Below are positions 16,623 through 25,357 of a DNA stretch of 35,736 nt, in pieces. The stretch comes from Acidobacteriaceae bacterium (lineage in GTDB: Bacteria > Acidobacteriota > Terriglobia > Terriglobales > Acidobacteriaceae): positions 14,870 to 50,605 of the forward strand of contig PLIO01000105.1 of the NCBI GenBank assembly GCA_003140075.1. The letters run 5' to 3'. Positions within the stretch are counted from its first letter, which is position 1; each line of letters opens with the position of its first letter. The notes below the pieces were generated by a model, which saw nothing but the letters and a program-made list of their open reading frames with translations, was not told where the DNA came from and did not search any database. A program made the translations under genes and the position numbers.

Positions 16623-17879
16623 ATGAGCGACGAGACCAGGAAAGACCTATTTTCGCGGCGCGGATTCATGGAAATGGGATCGGCGGCTTTAGCGGCCGCT
16701 GGGATGCTCTCGGCGACGGATGCGGCGGCGCAAGATCAGAAACCGTACCCGACCAAGAATGATCGCAGCGCCAGCGCTCCTGGGCCGGGGAATCCGCCGC
16801 TGGATGCCCAGAATCCGGATTCTTTCCTGCCGCCACCCAGCGACGCAGGCGGCGTGCAGACATTCAAATATCCTTTCGGACTTGCTCACAAGCGCATGCA
16901 AGAGGGCGGATGGTCGCGCGAGGTCACGGTGCGCGAACTGGCGGTCTCAAAATCGATTGCCGGCGTAGATATGCGCCTGACGGCAGGAGGCATAAGAGAA
17001 CTGCACTGGCACACCGCTGCCGAGTGGGCCTTGATGTTGTACGGCAATGCCCGGATCACGGGGCTTGATGCGGATGGCAAGAGCTTCGTCGCCGACGTGA
17101 CGAAAGGAGATCTCTGGTACTTCCCAACTGGAATTCCGCATTCCATTCAAGGGCTGAATCCTGATGGCTGTGAATTCCTGCTGGTGTTCGACGACGGCAA
17201 CTTCTCGGAATACGAAACCGTGCTGCTCACCGACTGGATGGCGCATACGCCCCACGACATCTTATCGAAAAACTTCGGGGTCAGTGAGCAGGCCATGGAG
17301 AAAATGCCGAGGCGGGAGAAGTTTATTTTCCAGGCTGCGGTTCCCGGCCCGCTGTCTGCGGATCAAAAGGCAACCGCTGGCTCGCTTGGCATGTCACCGC
17401 AGGATTTCGCCTTCCGCACCACGCAGCAAGCAGTTTCGAAGCGCACCAAGGGCGGCGAGGTACGAATCGTCGATTCGAGTACTTTCAAAATTTCCACTAT
17501 GATCGCGGCGGCAATCGTGACCGTTCATCCCGGAGGGATACGAGAACTGCACTGGCATCCCAACGCCGACGAATGGCAGTACTTCATCAGCGGTACGGGA
17601 AGGATGACCGTGTTCGCTACCGGAGGCCGCGCCCGCACCATGGACTTTCAAGCCGGAGACGTTGGCTATATTCAGAAGACGCTGCCCCACTACGTGCAGA
17701 ACACAGGCGACACCGACCTGAAGTTCCTGGAGATGTTCAAGAGCAGCTCTTATCAGGATCTCGCGCTCTCGGAATGGCTCACGCACACGCCACCGGAACT
17801 TGTGATGGCCCATTTGGGCATCGATAAGGCGACACTCGACGCCATGCCTAAGGAAGAAGTCGTGGTGATGCCGAAGTAG
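16623..17879 (+). CDS. Oxalate decarboxylase-like bicupin with Tat signal
   Basis: A 418-residue two-cupin protein resembling oxalate decarboxylase (oxalate to formate and CO2, Mn-dependent). The N-terminus has a twin-arginine motif SRRGFM (11-16) followed by a hydrophobic Ala-rich stretch, so export by Tat is likely. Mn ligands are visible in both domains: H128, H130, E134, H173 and H310, H312, E317, H356. The active-site lid, which is SENST in the Bacillus enzyme, reads SEYET here (195-199): the essential Glu is kept but Asn is Tyr. AAGGAG lies about 6 bases before the ATG. It is divergent from the GloVer gene. Assignment to the family is firm; activity as decarboxylase rather than another bicupin reaction is inferred. 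Confidence 0.9.
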   Translation: MSDETRKDLFSRRGFMEMGSAALAAAGMLSATDAAAQDQKPYPTKNDRSASAPGPGNPPLDAQNPDSFLPPPSDAGGVQTFKYPFGLAHKRMQEGGWSREVTVRELAVSKSIAGVDMRLTAGGIRELHWHTAAEWALMLYGNARITGLDADGKSFVADVTKGDLWYFPTGIPHSIQGLNPDGCEFLLVFDDGNFSEYETVLLTDWMAHTPHDILSKNFGVSEQAMEKMPRREKFIFQAAVPGPLSADQKATAGSLGMSPQDFAFRTTQQAVSKRTKGGEVRIVDSSTFKISTMIAAAIVTVHPGGIRELHWHPNADEWQYFISGTGRMTVFATGGRARTMDFQAGDVGYIQKTLPHYVQNTGDTDLKFLEMFKSSSYQDLALSEWLTHTPPELVMAHLGIDKATLDAMPKEEVVVMPK

Positions 17880-17899
17880 CCTGCGGCGTTGAAGGCTCT

Positions 17900-18865
17900 C
17901 TACCGCACCAGCCACTCCGTAGCCGCGTGCACGCGGACGAGCAGCTGGCCGTAAGTCACGGCCATGGTGGCGAGAACCGCCACAGCCGCGCACAGCGTAT
18001 ATACCGACGAATATTTTTTCGCCGGAGTTTGCCGCCGCTCCGTCCACGCGATCAAGCGCTCTACGCGGGCGTTCACTGACTCCGCCGGGCTGTGCACCAG
18101 CGCCGTGGTCAGCTCTGCAGGCAGCTCCAGCGGAGCCAGCCGCGACAACTTGATCACCGCCGCAGCGAGATCCAGAGCTTCGGAAGCGCTCGAGACGGCG
18201 GCATCATCGGCGGCCATTTCACTCGCTTCGCGCCACGCACTTTCCAACTCTGCCATTGCCGGAAATGCAACGAAACGCAAAATCAACTTTCTCAGATTAT
18301 CGCAACGCCGCACGTGCACGACTTCATGCCGCAGGGCCGTCCGCAGCTCCCGCTCGGTCAGCACAAACTCCGCCGCGACTGACAACCACACGCTGGGCCG
18401 AAGAATTCCCGCTGCGGTGAGCGGTGGAGCAGCCGCCGAAATCCGCAGCACAGCCGTCGAATCCCCGAAATCGGCAGCACTCGATCCGACCACGCTTGCT
18501 GCGCTCGACCACTGTGCGATAGTTCGCGAAGCCCGCACCAACGCCACTGCGGCCTTCCACATTCCCGCCAGCATCACCGCCATGCCGCACAAGCCCAGTG
18601 CTACCGGCATAACACCCATGGATTCATTCACAGTGCGGGGTTCGAGCAGCAGGAACGAGGGCACAGCCAAGACCAGAGTGATTCCAATCGCAAACACGAA
18701 CGGAACCATCCGTAAGGCGAAGAGCAGGTCCGCGCACCGTCTCGCGGAGCCTTGCTGGCCATACAGCCATAGCCTTCGCCACACCGACAAAACCGCCACC
18801 GACAGGGCAATGTATAGCACGGCAAAAATCGAAAACCAGACCGCGATCCCGCGCACCGCGAACAT
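17900..18865 (-). CDS. M56-family membrane metallopeptidase (BlaR1/MecR1-like)
   Basis: A 321-residue membrane protein of the M56 family, which acts with a BlaI-type repressor in signal-induced proteolysis. Membrane segments lie at about residues 6-28, 50-75, 85-108 and 288-308. The zinc motif HEVVH is at 180-184 in the LRHEVVHVRRCDNL context, with a downstream acidic EASEMAADDAAV that fits the third ligand. There is no penicillin-binding sensor domain after the last helix, as in many non-beta-lactam members. The ATG at 18865 overlaps the BlaI stop by one base (TGATG) and has AAGGAG 8 bases upstream; a GTG one codon earlier is less likely. The gene pair is translationally coupled. Confidence 0.88.
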   Translation of the reverse strand: MFAVRGIAVWFSIFAVLYIALSVAVLSVWRRLWLYGQQGSARRCADLLFALRMVPFVFAIGITLVLAVPSFLLLEPRTVNESMGVMPVALGLCGMAVMLAGMWKAAVALVRASRTIAQWSSAASVVGSSAADFGDSTAVLRISAAAPPLTAAGILRPSVWLSVAAEFVLTERELRTALRHEVVHVRRCDNLRKLILRFVAFPAMAELESAWREASEMAADDAAVSSASEALDLAAAVIKLSRLAPLELPAELTTALVHSPAESVNARVERLIAWTERRQTPAKKYSSVYTLCAAVAVLATMAVTYGQLLVRVHAATEWLVR

Positions 18866-19320
18866 CACTTTGTCTCCTTAGAACCGGGGATGCGCAACTC
18901 CAATTCTCGTCGACCCAGCTCGCGGCGCTTAGTCTCCACCAGCTTGCGCAAATCGTCGAGCAACTGCGCGTCACGCTCGCCCAGAATTTCGACCAGGAAT
19001 GAAAGCGGCAAAGACGAAGCTGGACTAGCGTCCAGCAGTTGCCGGAAAGCAAAGCCTGCCGCCTCCCGATGCATCTCCTCCCGGCTGAAGCGCGGAGCGT
19101 AGCGGAACGCTCTACCCTCCTCCGATCGCGTGAGCAGCCCCTTCTTGAATAAACGATCGAGGGTGGTCATCACGGTGGTGTATGCCAACTCCCGGCAGTC
19201 CTCTTCGACCAACTCACGGACGGTCGCGCTGCGCCTTGCCCACAGGCCATCGAGCATCCTCTGCTCCAGAGGTCCAAGCTGCCGCGAAGCGCTGCGAAAG
19301 GGATGGAAAATGCGGTTCAT
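18865..19320 (-). CDS. BlaI/MecI-family transcriptional repressor
   Basis: A 151-residue winged-helix repressor. The family pattern is clear: LGPLEQRMLDGLWARRSATV, then VEEDCRELAYTTVMTTLDRL, KKGLLTRSEEGRAFRYAP, and a helical dimerisation tail. Regulators of this group are normally cleaved by the partner M56 peptidase, which is encoded directly downstream with a one-base overlap. The frame is open upstream to 19419, but that region is Arg-rich and not family-like; ATG 19320 gives the expected length. What signal it responds to is unknown, and no beta-lactamase is nearby. Confidence 0.88.
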   Translation of the reverse strand: MNRIFHPFRSASRQLGPLEQRMLDGLWARRSATVRELVEEDCRELAYTTVMTTLDRLFKKGLLTRSEEGRAFRYAPRFSREEMHREAAGFAFRQLLDASPASSLPLSFLVEILGERDAQLLDDLRKLVETKRRELGRRELELRIPGSKETK

Positions 19321-19390
19321 TCTCGAATTCCGCATTCTACCGCGAATACGGAGCCCATAACAGGAGCATTTCTTCCATGGTAAAGACCGC

Positions 19391-19410
19391 CCGCCAAGCC
19401 TGGCGGTTTT
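19391..19410. terminator. Short hairpin downstream of the CheB-CheR gene
   Basis: CCGCCA-AGCC-TGGCGG forms a 6-bp perfect stem followed by TTTT on the plus strand. It lies 25 bases beyond the CheB-CheR stop (minus strand) and before the BlaI gene. The T-tract favours plus-strand termination, whereas both neighbours are transcribed from the minus strand, so the role is uncertain. Confidence 0.35.
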
Positions 19411-19434
19411 CCCCCGCACAGCCTCTAATGCGGG

Positions 19435-22419
19435 TTACGCCGCTCCTTCCCTGCTCTTATCCGTCACATCCTCAATGGCCAGCAGAATAAAAGGATTGCC
19501 CTTTTGCATTTCCACCCGGCTGGCGTTGAGCAGCATGTCTCGTGGTCCGAGGCCGGGAAAATCATGGCTCATGGCGAAATCGTCCACGCGGGAATTGCGC
19601 GGGACAATCTCCTCCAGCAATTGGCGCAGGCGCGGGATGTTCCATTGTCTATTGCCCAGTTCGAAGATCAGCCGGTTCTCAGTTTGCTCGCGAGACACGC
19701 CGAAAGCACGGTAGAAAGCCGGGTTCGCGACGGTAACACGCAGATCGCCGTCCAATACCAGCGTCGGTATTCTGGCATTCTCGATCACCGCGTCGGCGTA
19801 CTCGCGGGTCTGGATCACCAACCGTTTCAAGGCGTCAATGTTTTGCAGGCTGATCACCGCACCTTCGATCTTGTGGTCCCAGGTTTCGTAGGGCCGCACA
19901 TGCAATATGTGCCACGCTCCTTCTTTCGTACGGACTTCGCGTTGCTGAGCGGTCGAGCGTTCGATGACTTCGCGAACTATCGGCTCCATGTCCTGCAGGT
20001 CCAGGTTCGGCCGGATCTGGCCCAGACGCCGGCCCACATCGCTGGGCAGCAGGTTCAGGATTTTTTGCGCAGGAGGCGAGAAGCGGCGAACGCACAAGTC
20101 GCGGCTCACCATCACCACCGGAACGTCGACCTGGCTCAGGAGGTTGAGCAGATCGTTGTTGGCCGAACTCAATTCCGCGTTGCGGTTCTGCACTTCCTCG
20201 TTGAGGGTGGTGAGTTCTTCGTTGGTGGATTGCAGCTCTTCCTTGGCCGTCTCCAGTTCTTCATTGGTGCTCTGCAATTCTTCGTTGGCCGATAAAACTT
20301 CCTCGTTGACCGATTTGAATTCTTCCAGAGTGGTCTCGTGGTCTTCGAGCAGCGACCCCAATTGCGCCCGCAGTTGCGCCATCTCACGTTTCAAGTTGGC
20401 GTTCTCCCGCGCCGTGGGGTGATCTGGCTTCGTTTTGTCACTCTTGCCCTTCGCTGCTGCCCGGGCGGGCGGCTGGATCTTCTCCCGGAAAACGACTACG
20501 TAATAGCGTTCCTGCGAGGAATGCCGGCGCAGGGGAAGCACTTCCAGGTCAACTTCCCGCACCTTCCCCTCCGACTGAATTTGCACGCCCTCCTTTCGCA
20601 CCGGCTCGTTGGTTTTCTTAGCTGCGGCCAAGCCCGTGCGTAGATCCACCATCAGGCCTTCGCGAGCCATCTTGGACAAGTTAAAAGTGGGATGCCCGGC
20701 GGCCGGCTCCAGGTAAGGTCCGGTTTTCCCCTGGAACTGCACAATATCCATCTGATCGTTGACCACGATGCTGGCCGGGACAAAGCGGTTGATGAGCAGT
20801 TGCTCTACTTCATTTTCCACGGTAAACGGAGCGGGCAAAAGCTTGCCGGTCCTGGCGTCTTCGATTCTGCGCGGGGAATAATCCGTACTCGCGAAATACG
20901 TGGTCAGCCGCGCCGTGGTCTTCCGCTTTTGATAGATCTTGTCTTTCTTATCCACCAGGGCGAAGTGGTCGGCGAACCCCCCCAGACTCTCCGCTTCTCC
21001 CAGCACCAGGTAGCCGCTGGGCTTCAGGGAGTAATGCAGAGTAGGGATGACGCGACGTTGCAAAACCGGGCCCAGATAGATGAGCAGGTTGCGGCAGCTC
21101 ACCAAATCGAGATTGGAAAAAGGCGGATCTTTCACCAGGTTTTGCTTGGCGAAAATGCACATGTCGCGAACCGATTTGTTGACCTGATACCCACCCTCCT
21201 GGCGCACAAAAAATCTTTTCAAGCGCTCGGCCGAGATTTCCGCCACGGAGGCTTCCGGGTACAGGCCGGCGCGAGCGCGATCCAGCGCCGTTTCGCTGAT
21301 GTCGGTGGCAAAAATCTGGATGGCCATGGCGGCCTGCGAGATGTTCCGGGTGTGAGTCCAAAGATATTCCAGCAGAGTAATGGCAATGGAGTAGGCTTCC
21401 TCGCCGGTGGAGCAGGCGGCAACCCAAACCCGGATGGGATTATCCGGCTTGCGGCCTTCAAACAGAGCGGGATAAACATGTTTGCGCAAGGCCACGAACG
21501 CTTCCGGCTCGCGGAAAAACCCGGTGACGTGGATCAGCAAGTCCTGGTAAAGCTCGTCGAGTTCTTCCGGCTTCTTCCCGATCAGGCGAAGATAGTCCTT
21601 CAGCTTTTCGATCTTGTGCACAACCATGCGGCGCCGGATGCGGCGCTGCAAGGTGGTGTGCTTGTAATTGGTGAAGTCCACGCCCGTCGAGTCGCGCAGA
21701 AGGCCGAAGAGCGCATCCAGGTCGGCGCCAACCATCCCGCGGAATTCATCCTTCCCATCAGACAAGACCCGGGTCACATAAGGATGCTGGCTGATTCCGC
21801 CCAACTCGCGGGCAATGTCCTTCGGAGTCAGGATGAAGTCGATGACGCCGGCGTCGACGGCACTGCGCGGCATGCCGTCGTACTTGGCGGATTCCTCATT
21901 CTGAGCGAAAGTGATCCCTCCGGCTGTCTTGATGGCGCGGCAGCCTTCGGTTCCGTCCGAAGCCGTGCCTGATAGGACTACGCCGATGGCCCGCTGTCCG
22001 ATTCTTTCCGCCAGGGAACGAAGGAAATTGTCGATGGGCATGTGTTGCCCGTGCACCAGCACCCGCGGCCCCAACTGCAGCGAGCCTTCTTTAATGAGCA
22101 GGTTCGTATTGGCTGGGATTACATAGACGTGGTCCGGTTGCAACTTTTCGTCCTGGGTGACCTCTGTGACGGGGAGTTTGGTGGTTCGCGCCAGAATCTC
22201 CGGCAGCCCGCTCGTATGTTTGGGATCGAGGTGCTGCACCAGCACGTAGGCCATGCCGGTTTTTTCCGGCAGGTTGCGTAATAGCTCGGAGAAAGCTTCC
22301 AATCCGCCAGCCGACGCCCCAATGCCAACGACTGGGAACGACGCGAGAAGGGTCTTAGCCTCGTTCCCGGCTCCGGCTTTTCGGATTGATTGGACCTGCT
22401 TGCGTGGAGAACTCCTCAT
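19435..22419 (-). CDS. CheB-CheR-PAS fusion protein
   Basis: A 994-residue signalling protein. Residues 28-210 are a CheB methylesterase domain with the catalytic triad S36 (GIGASAGG), H63 (VQHLDPKH) and D155 (SGTASDGTEG). Residues about 225-500 form a CheR methyltransferase with the SAM motif ACSTGEEAYS (335-344). A PAS-like region near 540-660 is followed by a long coiled coil (about 680-770) with NEEL/STNEEL heptads and two further PAS domains to the end. No histidine-kinase or receiver domain is present, although many relatives end in a kinase. AAGGAGG precedes the ATG. No chemotaxis genes are nearby; it may modify non-chemotaxis receptors or act through a separate kinase. Confidence 0.93.
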   Translation of the reverse strand: MRSSPRKQVQSIRKAGAGNEAKTLLASFPVVGIGASAGGLEAFSELLRNLPEKTGMAYVLVQHLDPKHTSGLPEILARTTKLPVTEVTQDEKLQPDHVYVIPANTNLLIKEGSLQLGPRVLVHGQHMPIDNFLRSLAERIGQRAIGVVLSGTASDGTEGCRAIKTAGGITFAQNEESAKYDGMPRSAVDAGVIDFILTPKDIARELGGISQHPYVTRVLSDGKDEFRGMVGADLDALFGLLRDSTGVDFTNYKHTTLQRRIRRRMVVHKIEKLKDYLRLIGKKPEELDELYQDLLIHVTGFFREPEAFVALRKHVYPALFEGRKPDNPIRVWVAACSTGEEAYSIAITLLEYLWTHTRNISQAAMAIQIFATDISETALDRARAGLYPEASVAEISAERLKRFFVRQEGGYQVNKSVRDMCIFAKQNLVKDPPFSNLDLVSCRNLLIYLGPVLQRRVIPTLHYSLKPSGYLVLGEAESLGGFADHFALVDKKDKIYQKRKTTARLTTYFASTDYSPRRIEDARTGKLLPAPFTVENEVEQLLINRFVPASIVVNDQMDIVQFQGKTGPYLEPAAGHPTFNLSKMAREGLMVDLRTGLAAAKKTNEPVRKEGVQIQSEGKVREVDLEVLPLRRHSSQERYYVVVFREKIQPPARAAAKGKSDKTKPDHPTARENANLKREMAQLRAQLGSLLEDHETTLEEFKSVNEEVLSANEELQSTNEELETAKEELQSTNEELTTLNEEVQNRNAELSSANNDLLNLLSQVDVPVVMVSRDLCVRRFSPPAQKILNLLPSDVGRRLGQIRPNLDLQDMEPIVREVIERSTAQQREVRTKEGAWHILHVRPYETWDHKIEGAVISLQNIDALKRLVIQTREYADAVIENARIPTLVLDGDLRVTVANPAFYRAFGVSREQTENRLIFELGNRQWNIPRLRQLLEEIVPRNSRVDDFAMSHDFPGLGPRDMLLNASRVEMQKGNPFILLAIEDVTDKSREGAA

Positions 22420-22697
22420 GGAGACTCCTCCTTAAACTGAAGACTTCCTAAGGAGCCCTGGGTTCGTAAATCTGCTTCCGCTCCAGGCCGCGGCGGCGGC
22501 CGTTGCAGGGCGCAAGTGCCCCCGCGGGAGGGTTTCATGGCGAATTGTAGTTCCTGCGTGGAGCGATGGTCAACGCGACTACTCGGGAAAGGCGGGCCCT
22601 GCTGTTTGTGTTCCCGATATGGGACGGAGGGGCGCTGCGAAGCGCCTCACTCGGCTTCAGAGACCTTAGGAGACGAGGAGCCCCACAGGAAAAATTC
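22420..22697. other. Upstream region of the CheB-CheR gene
   Basis: No gene is supported here. A perfect GGCGCT-GCGA-AGCGCC hairpin with a GNRA-type loop lies at 22631-22646. The frames that are open through this stretch are by-products of the tRNA on the other strand. The promoter of the CheB-CheR gene presumably lies here. Confidence 0.45.
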
Positions 22698-22774
22698 TGG
22701 GGTGGGAAACGGGAATCGAACCCGCAACCGTCGGAGCCACAGTCCGGTGCTCTGCCAGTTGAGCTATTCCCACC
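22698..22774 (-). tRNA. tRNA-His (GTG)
   Basis: Read on the minus strand, the sequence folds as a full cloverleaf: acceptor stem GTGGGAA/TTCCCAC, D-arm AGCTCAACTGGCAGAGC, anticodon arm CCGGA-CTGTGGC-TCCGA with anticodon GTG, and T-arm GCGGGTTCGATTCCCGT. A G at position -1 faces C73, the tRNA-His identity pair, and the 3' CCA is encoded (22698-22700). It stands alone between the CheB-CheR gene and the UDP-glucose-dehydrogenase-like gene. Confidence 0.97.
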
Positions 22775-23110
22775 GCCGGCATTATTATAGCAACTTCGAT
22801 GATACAACCGCGCTGGGGAGATGTCAGGAACCGAAACCCAGCCCCTCGGCGGAAGTTATCACTCCTCAGCTAAAAGCCGGCTCCATAAGGAGCCGAGCAG
22901 GTGAGTCAGGCTGGAAAACGATAAGCAGAAAAAGAGAAACGAGAAACTATCGAGAGCGGCGGAGACCAAAACGGAGAGGCGGGAGAGCAGCGGCGCGCGC
23001 GCGGCCTGCTGTGTCGGATTGGCAAATTCTTCGCTCACAAATCCTGGGAAATTTCGTCTGCCTGCAAACCTAATTTGTTCCGTCAGGCCGGGAAGGCCAA
23101 TGGACGACAC
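22775..23110. other. Intergenic, purine-biased stretch
   Basis: No gene is supported in these 336 bases. The plus strand from about 22920 to 22990 is strongly purine-rich (AGAAAAAGAGAAACGAGAAAC and following), and a short alternating GCGCGCGCGC run follows near 22993. Open frames here lack starts with ribosome binding sites and resemble no family I know. Confidence 0.45.
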
Positions 23111-24379
23111 CTACCCGCGCCCCACTCCGACGTATTCAAATCCCATGGCGCGCAGTCGTGCCGAGTCCAGCAAGTTCTTCGTGTCTACGATGATCGGTTT
23201 CTTGAGCAGATGCTTGATGCGGTCAAAATCGAGTGCGCGAAATTCCGGCCAGCCCGTGCCCACCACCAGCGCGTCCATACCTTCCGCGGCCGCGTATGCC
23301 GAATCGCAATAGCGTACCGATCCATTTAAACGCGTCTTGGCATCGGTAAGCGCCACCGGGTCATAAGCTCGTACCCGCGCGCCTTTGGCGACCAGCGTTT
23401 CGGCCAAGCGTATGGCAGATGAACCCGCCACTGAATTCGTATTGGGTTTGAAAGCCAGACCAAGAATTCCCACATCCTTGTTTTCTACCGAATTCAACGC
23501 CATGGCGATCTTATCGACCAGTCGATCCGCCAGAGTGAGGTTAACGTCCCGGGCCGCGGTCAGCACTTTCAGAGAGACACCGTTGGCCTTCGCCAACTCC
23601 GCCAGCGAATCCATGTCGGACTCGGCAAACACACCGCCCATGCCCGCTCCCGGCTGCAGGCAGCGCGGAGCGATTTTCTTATCCAAGCCCAGAGCCAGCG
23701 CCAGGTTCACTGCATCCGCGCCCACCCGCTCACACAGCGCGGCGACCTCATTGATGAAGGAAATCTTTGTCGCCACGAATGCTGTCGCCGATTCCCGCAC
23801 CAACTCGGCCGTAGCCTGGTTAGTCACAATCACCGGCACACCGCGCATCACCAGCGGATGAAAAATCTGCTTCAGAATATGCACCGCTTCGCTGGAGGTC
23901 GACCCCAGAATCAGGCGGTCCGGCCAGTTGAAGTCTTCCACCGCGCAACCGTCGGTAAAGAACATAGGCTGGGAGACGATGGTTCCTTCCAGTCCCGCAT
24001 CCTTCAAACTTTTTTCTAAAGCTGAAGCTGTGCCCACCGCCACCGGCGTAACAATCGTCAAAATTGGCGGCTTCGGGGCCAGCCGCGCGATACGCATCAC
24101 CACGTCGGCCAGGTGGTCCGCGCTGTCTTCCGCCAGGAAGATGACTTGTGTCTTGCGCGCAAACGATTCGATATCGGTGGAATACGCCAGCCGCCCGGCC
24201 CGCACATTGCGGCGGATGATCTCCTTCAGATTCTTCTCGAAGAAGGGAATGTTGCCCTGAGCCATCTCAACCATGCGCGTCCGGTCGGGATGACAGCAAG
24301 AAACGGGAGTGCCAAAATCCGCCAGGCAGGCCGAAATCACTGTTCCCAGAAAACCCGAACCGTAGACCCCGATCTGCAT
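23111..24379 (-). CDS. UDP-glucose/GDP-mannose dehydrogenase-family protein lacking catalytic residues
   Basis: A 422-residue protein with the full three-part fold of nucleotide-sugar dehydrogenases: NAD-binding GSGFLGTVISACLADFG (7-23), IPFFEKNLKEII (44-55), the central dimer helix with FVATKISFINEVAALCERVG (201-220), and the C-terminal domain with ILGLAFKPNTNSV. Several catalytic positions are changed. The Cys motif GFGGSCFPKD is GMGGVFAESD (246-255), putting Phe251 at the nucleophile; the PEF glutamate is Met139; the AELxK lysine is Arg195 and the following Asn is Thr199. Only the Asp (D255) is kept. It therefore probably does not carry out the two-step oxidation to a uronate; it may bind or reduce a sugar nucleotide, or serve another role. 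AGGAGA precedes the ATG. Single gene. Confidence 0.85.
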   Translation of the reverse strand: MQIGVYGSGFLGTVISACLADFGTPVSCCHPDRTRMVEMAQGNIPFFEKNLKEIIRRNVRAGRLAYSTDIESFARKTQVIFLAEDSADHLADVVMRIARLAPKPPILTIVTPVAVGTASALEKSLKDAGLEGTIVSQPMFFTDGCAVEDFNWPDRLILGSTSSEAVHILKQIFHPLVMRGVPVIVTNQATAELVRESATAFVATKISFINEVAALCERVGADAVNLALALGLDKKIAPRCLQPGAGMGGVFAESDMDSLAELAKANGVSLKVLTAARDVNLTLADRLVDKIAMALNSVENKDVGILGLAFKPNTNSVAGSSAIRLAETLVAKGARVRAYDPVALTDAKTRLNGSVRYCDSAYAAAEGMDALVVGTGWPEFRALDFDRIKHLLKKPIIVDTKNLLDSARLRAMGFEYVGVGRG

Positions 24380-24560
24380 CCTCTATCTCCTGTCTTTCCC
24401 GAAACGCGCGCCTGAAGCGGCTCCCAGCGCGGATTACACACAGTTCCCTCTCTTTCTGTTTACAGCGCACGCACCGGCGGCGCAATGCACGGGAGTGAAA
24501 TGTACCAGGGGCCATGCTGGCGTGGCGGGGGTAACATAATGAAAGGTAATCGAGCGGAGG

Positions 24561-25106
24561 TTACGGCAAAACCAGGGTCCCGCCGAGGGATACTGGGGCC
24601 AGGTCAACCCAGCAGTTTTGCGCGTCTTCCCGCACAAAGGTGAGTTGGTCGAGCAGGATGCGGCGGCTTCCTGAATACTGCTGCCAGCGCTCGCGGGCAA
24701 TTTCCAAAGCTTGGCTCGCCGCTTGTTCCGTCGGCATTTTCACGACCGTCAAGTGAGGGATGTACGGCCACTCTTCGGCAAAGGCCAGCGCTTGCGCGTT
24801 CAGTTGGTTGTGTAACTCACAAAGACGAGATGCGGCATGGGCTACACGGATATAAACCGTAGGCGTGGTGGGAACAAAGCTTTCCATGTCGCCCAAAGTC
24901 ACTTCGAAGGGCTCGGCCTGGCCGCAGATCCCGGCCAGCAACTGCAGCGCCGCATTTTCCGTTCCCTGCAGAGGCCGCGGCGGCAGAAAGGTAAGATGAG
25001 CCGCCAGATGAGGCAAGTCGGGATGCAGTTCCCGCCGGAGGTTCTCCACGAACTCTCCCACCGGACTTTTCACGTACGCAACTAACGCATACCGCAGGCT
25101 CGCCAT
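24561..25106 (-). CDS. 2H phosphoesterase / 2'-5' RNA ligase-family protein
   Basis: A 181-residue protein with the two HxT motifs of the 2H phosphoesterase superfamily: HLT at 37-39 (AAHLTFLPPRP) and HLT at 117-119 (YIPHLTVVK), the expected spacing of about 80 residues. Family members hydrolyse or ligate 2',5'-phosphodiester or cyclic phosphate bonds in RNA or nucleotides; the substrate here is unknown. It starts at 25106 and is divergent from tRNA-Pro 84 bases away. The adjacency to a tRNA and to a HEPN-like gene is noted but may be chance. Confidence 0.85.
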   Translation of the reverse strand: MASLRYALVAYVKSPVGEFVENLRRELHPDLPHLAAHLTFLPPRPLQGTENAALQLLAGICGQAEPFEVTLGDMESFVPTTPTVYIRVAHAASRLCELHNQLNAQALAFAEEWPYIPHLTVVKMPTEQAASQALEIARERWQQYSGSRRILLDQLTFVREDAQNCWVDLAPVSLGGTLVLP

Positions 25107-25189
25107 GTCAGCTAAAAATTATAGCGCGCTTCTGTCGTTTATAATTGCAGCAGACGTTGATTCAGAAGAATCGTTGATGTCGATAAAGT

Positions 25190-25266
25190 CGGGGCGTAGC
25201 GCAGCCTGGTAGCGCACCTGCCTTGGGCGCAGGGGGTCCGCGGTTCAAATCCGCGCGCCCCGACCA
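25190..25266 (+). tRNA. tRNA-Pro (TGG)
   Basis: A complete cloverleaf: acceptor CGGGGCG/CGCCCCG, D-arm GCGCAGCCTGGTAGCGC, anticodon arm CCTGC-CTTGGGC-GCAGG with anticodon TGG, T-arm CGCGGTTCAAATCCGCG, and encoded CCA (25264-25266). Its 3' part is repeated perfectly at 26001-26056, so this gene is the attachment site of an inserted segment. Confidence 0.97.
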
Positions 25267-25267
25267 A
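25212..25267 (+). repeat. Left copy of 56-bp direct repeat (tRNA-Pro 3' part; att-like)
   Basis: Bases from the D-arm (GCGCACCTGCC...) to one base past the encoded CCA are identical, 56 of 56, to 26001-26056. The left copy is part of the intact tRNA. The layout is that of integration into a tRNA 3' end. Confidence 0.9.
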
Positions 25268-25357
25268 AAACAAAACGCAGTAGTTACGCGGCTTTCACTC
25301 CGGGAGTTCCAAGGCAGGGGTCGATTTTGGCAACTGTATCGATTCCCGTTTGCCCCC

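Noticed and set aside
17964..18881. 305-codon open frame on the plus strand
   Set aside because: It is antisense to the M56 peptidase and rich in Ser/Thr/Ala/Arg without any family pattern.
20692..21972. 426-codon open frame on the plus strand
   Set aside because: It is wholly antisense to the CheB-CheR gene, whose domains are unmistakable; the high-GC codon pattern opens the opposite frame.
22516..23073. 185-codon frame across tRNA-His, with GNGNRTRNRRSHSPVL
   Set aside because: This kind of peptide is a known artefact of translating tRNA genes; no ribosome binding site or family.
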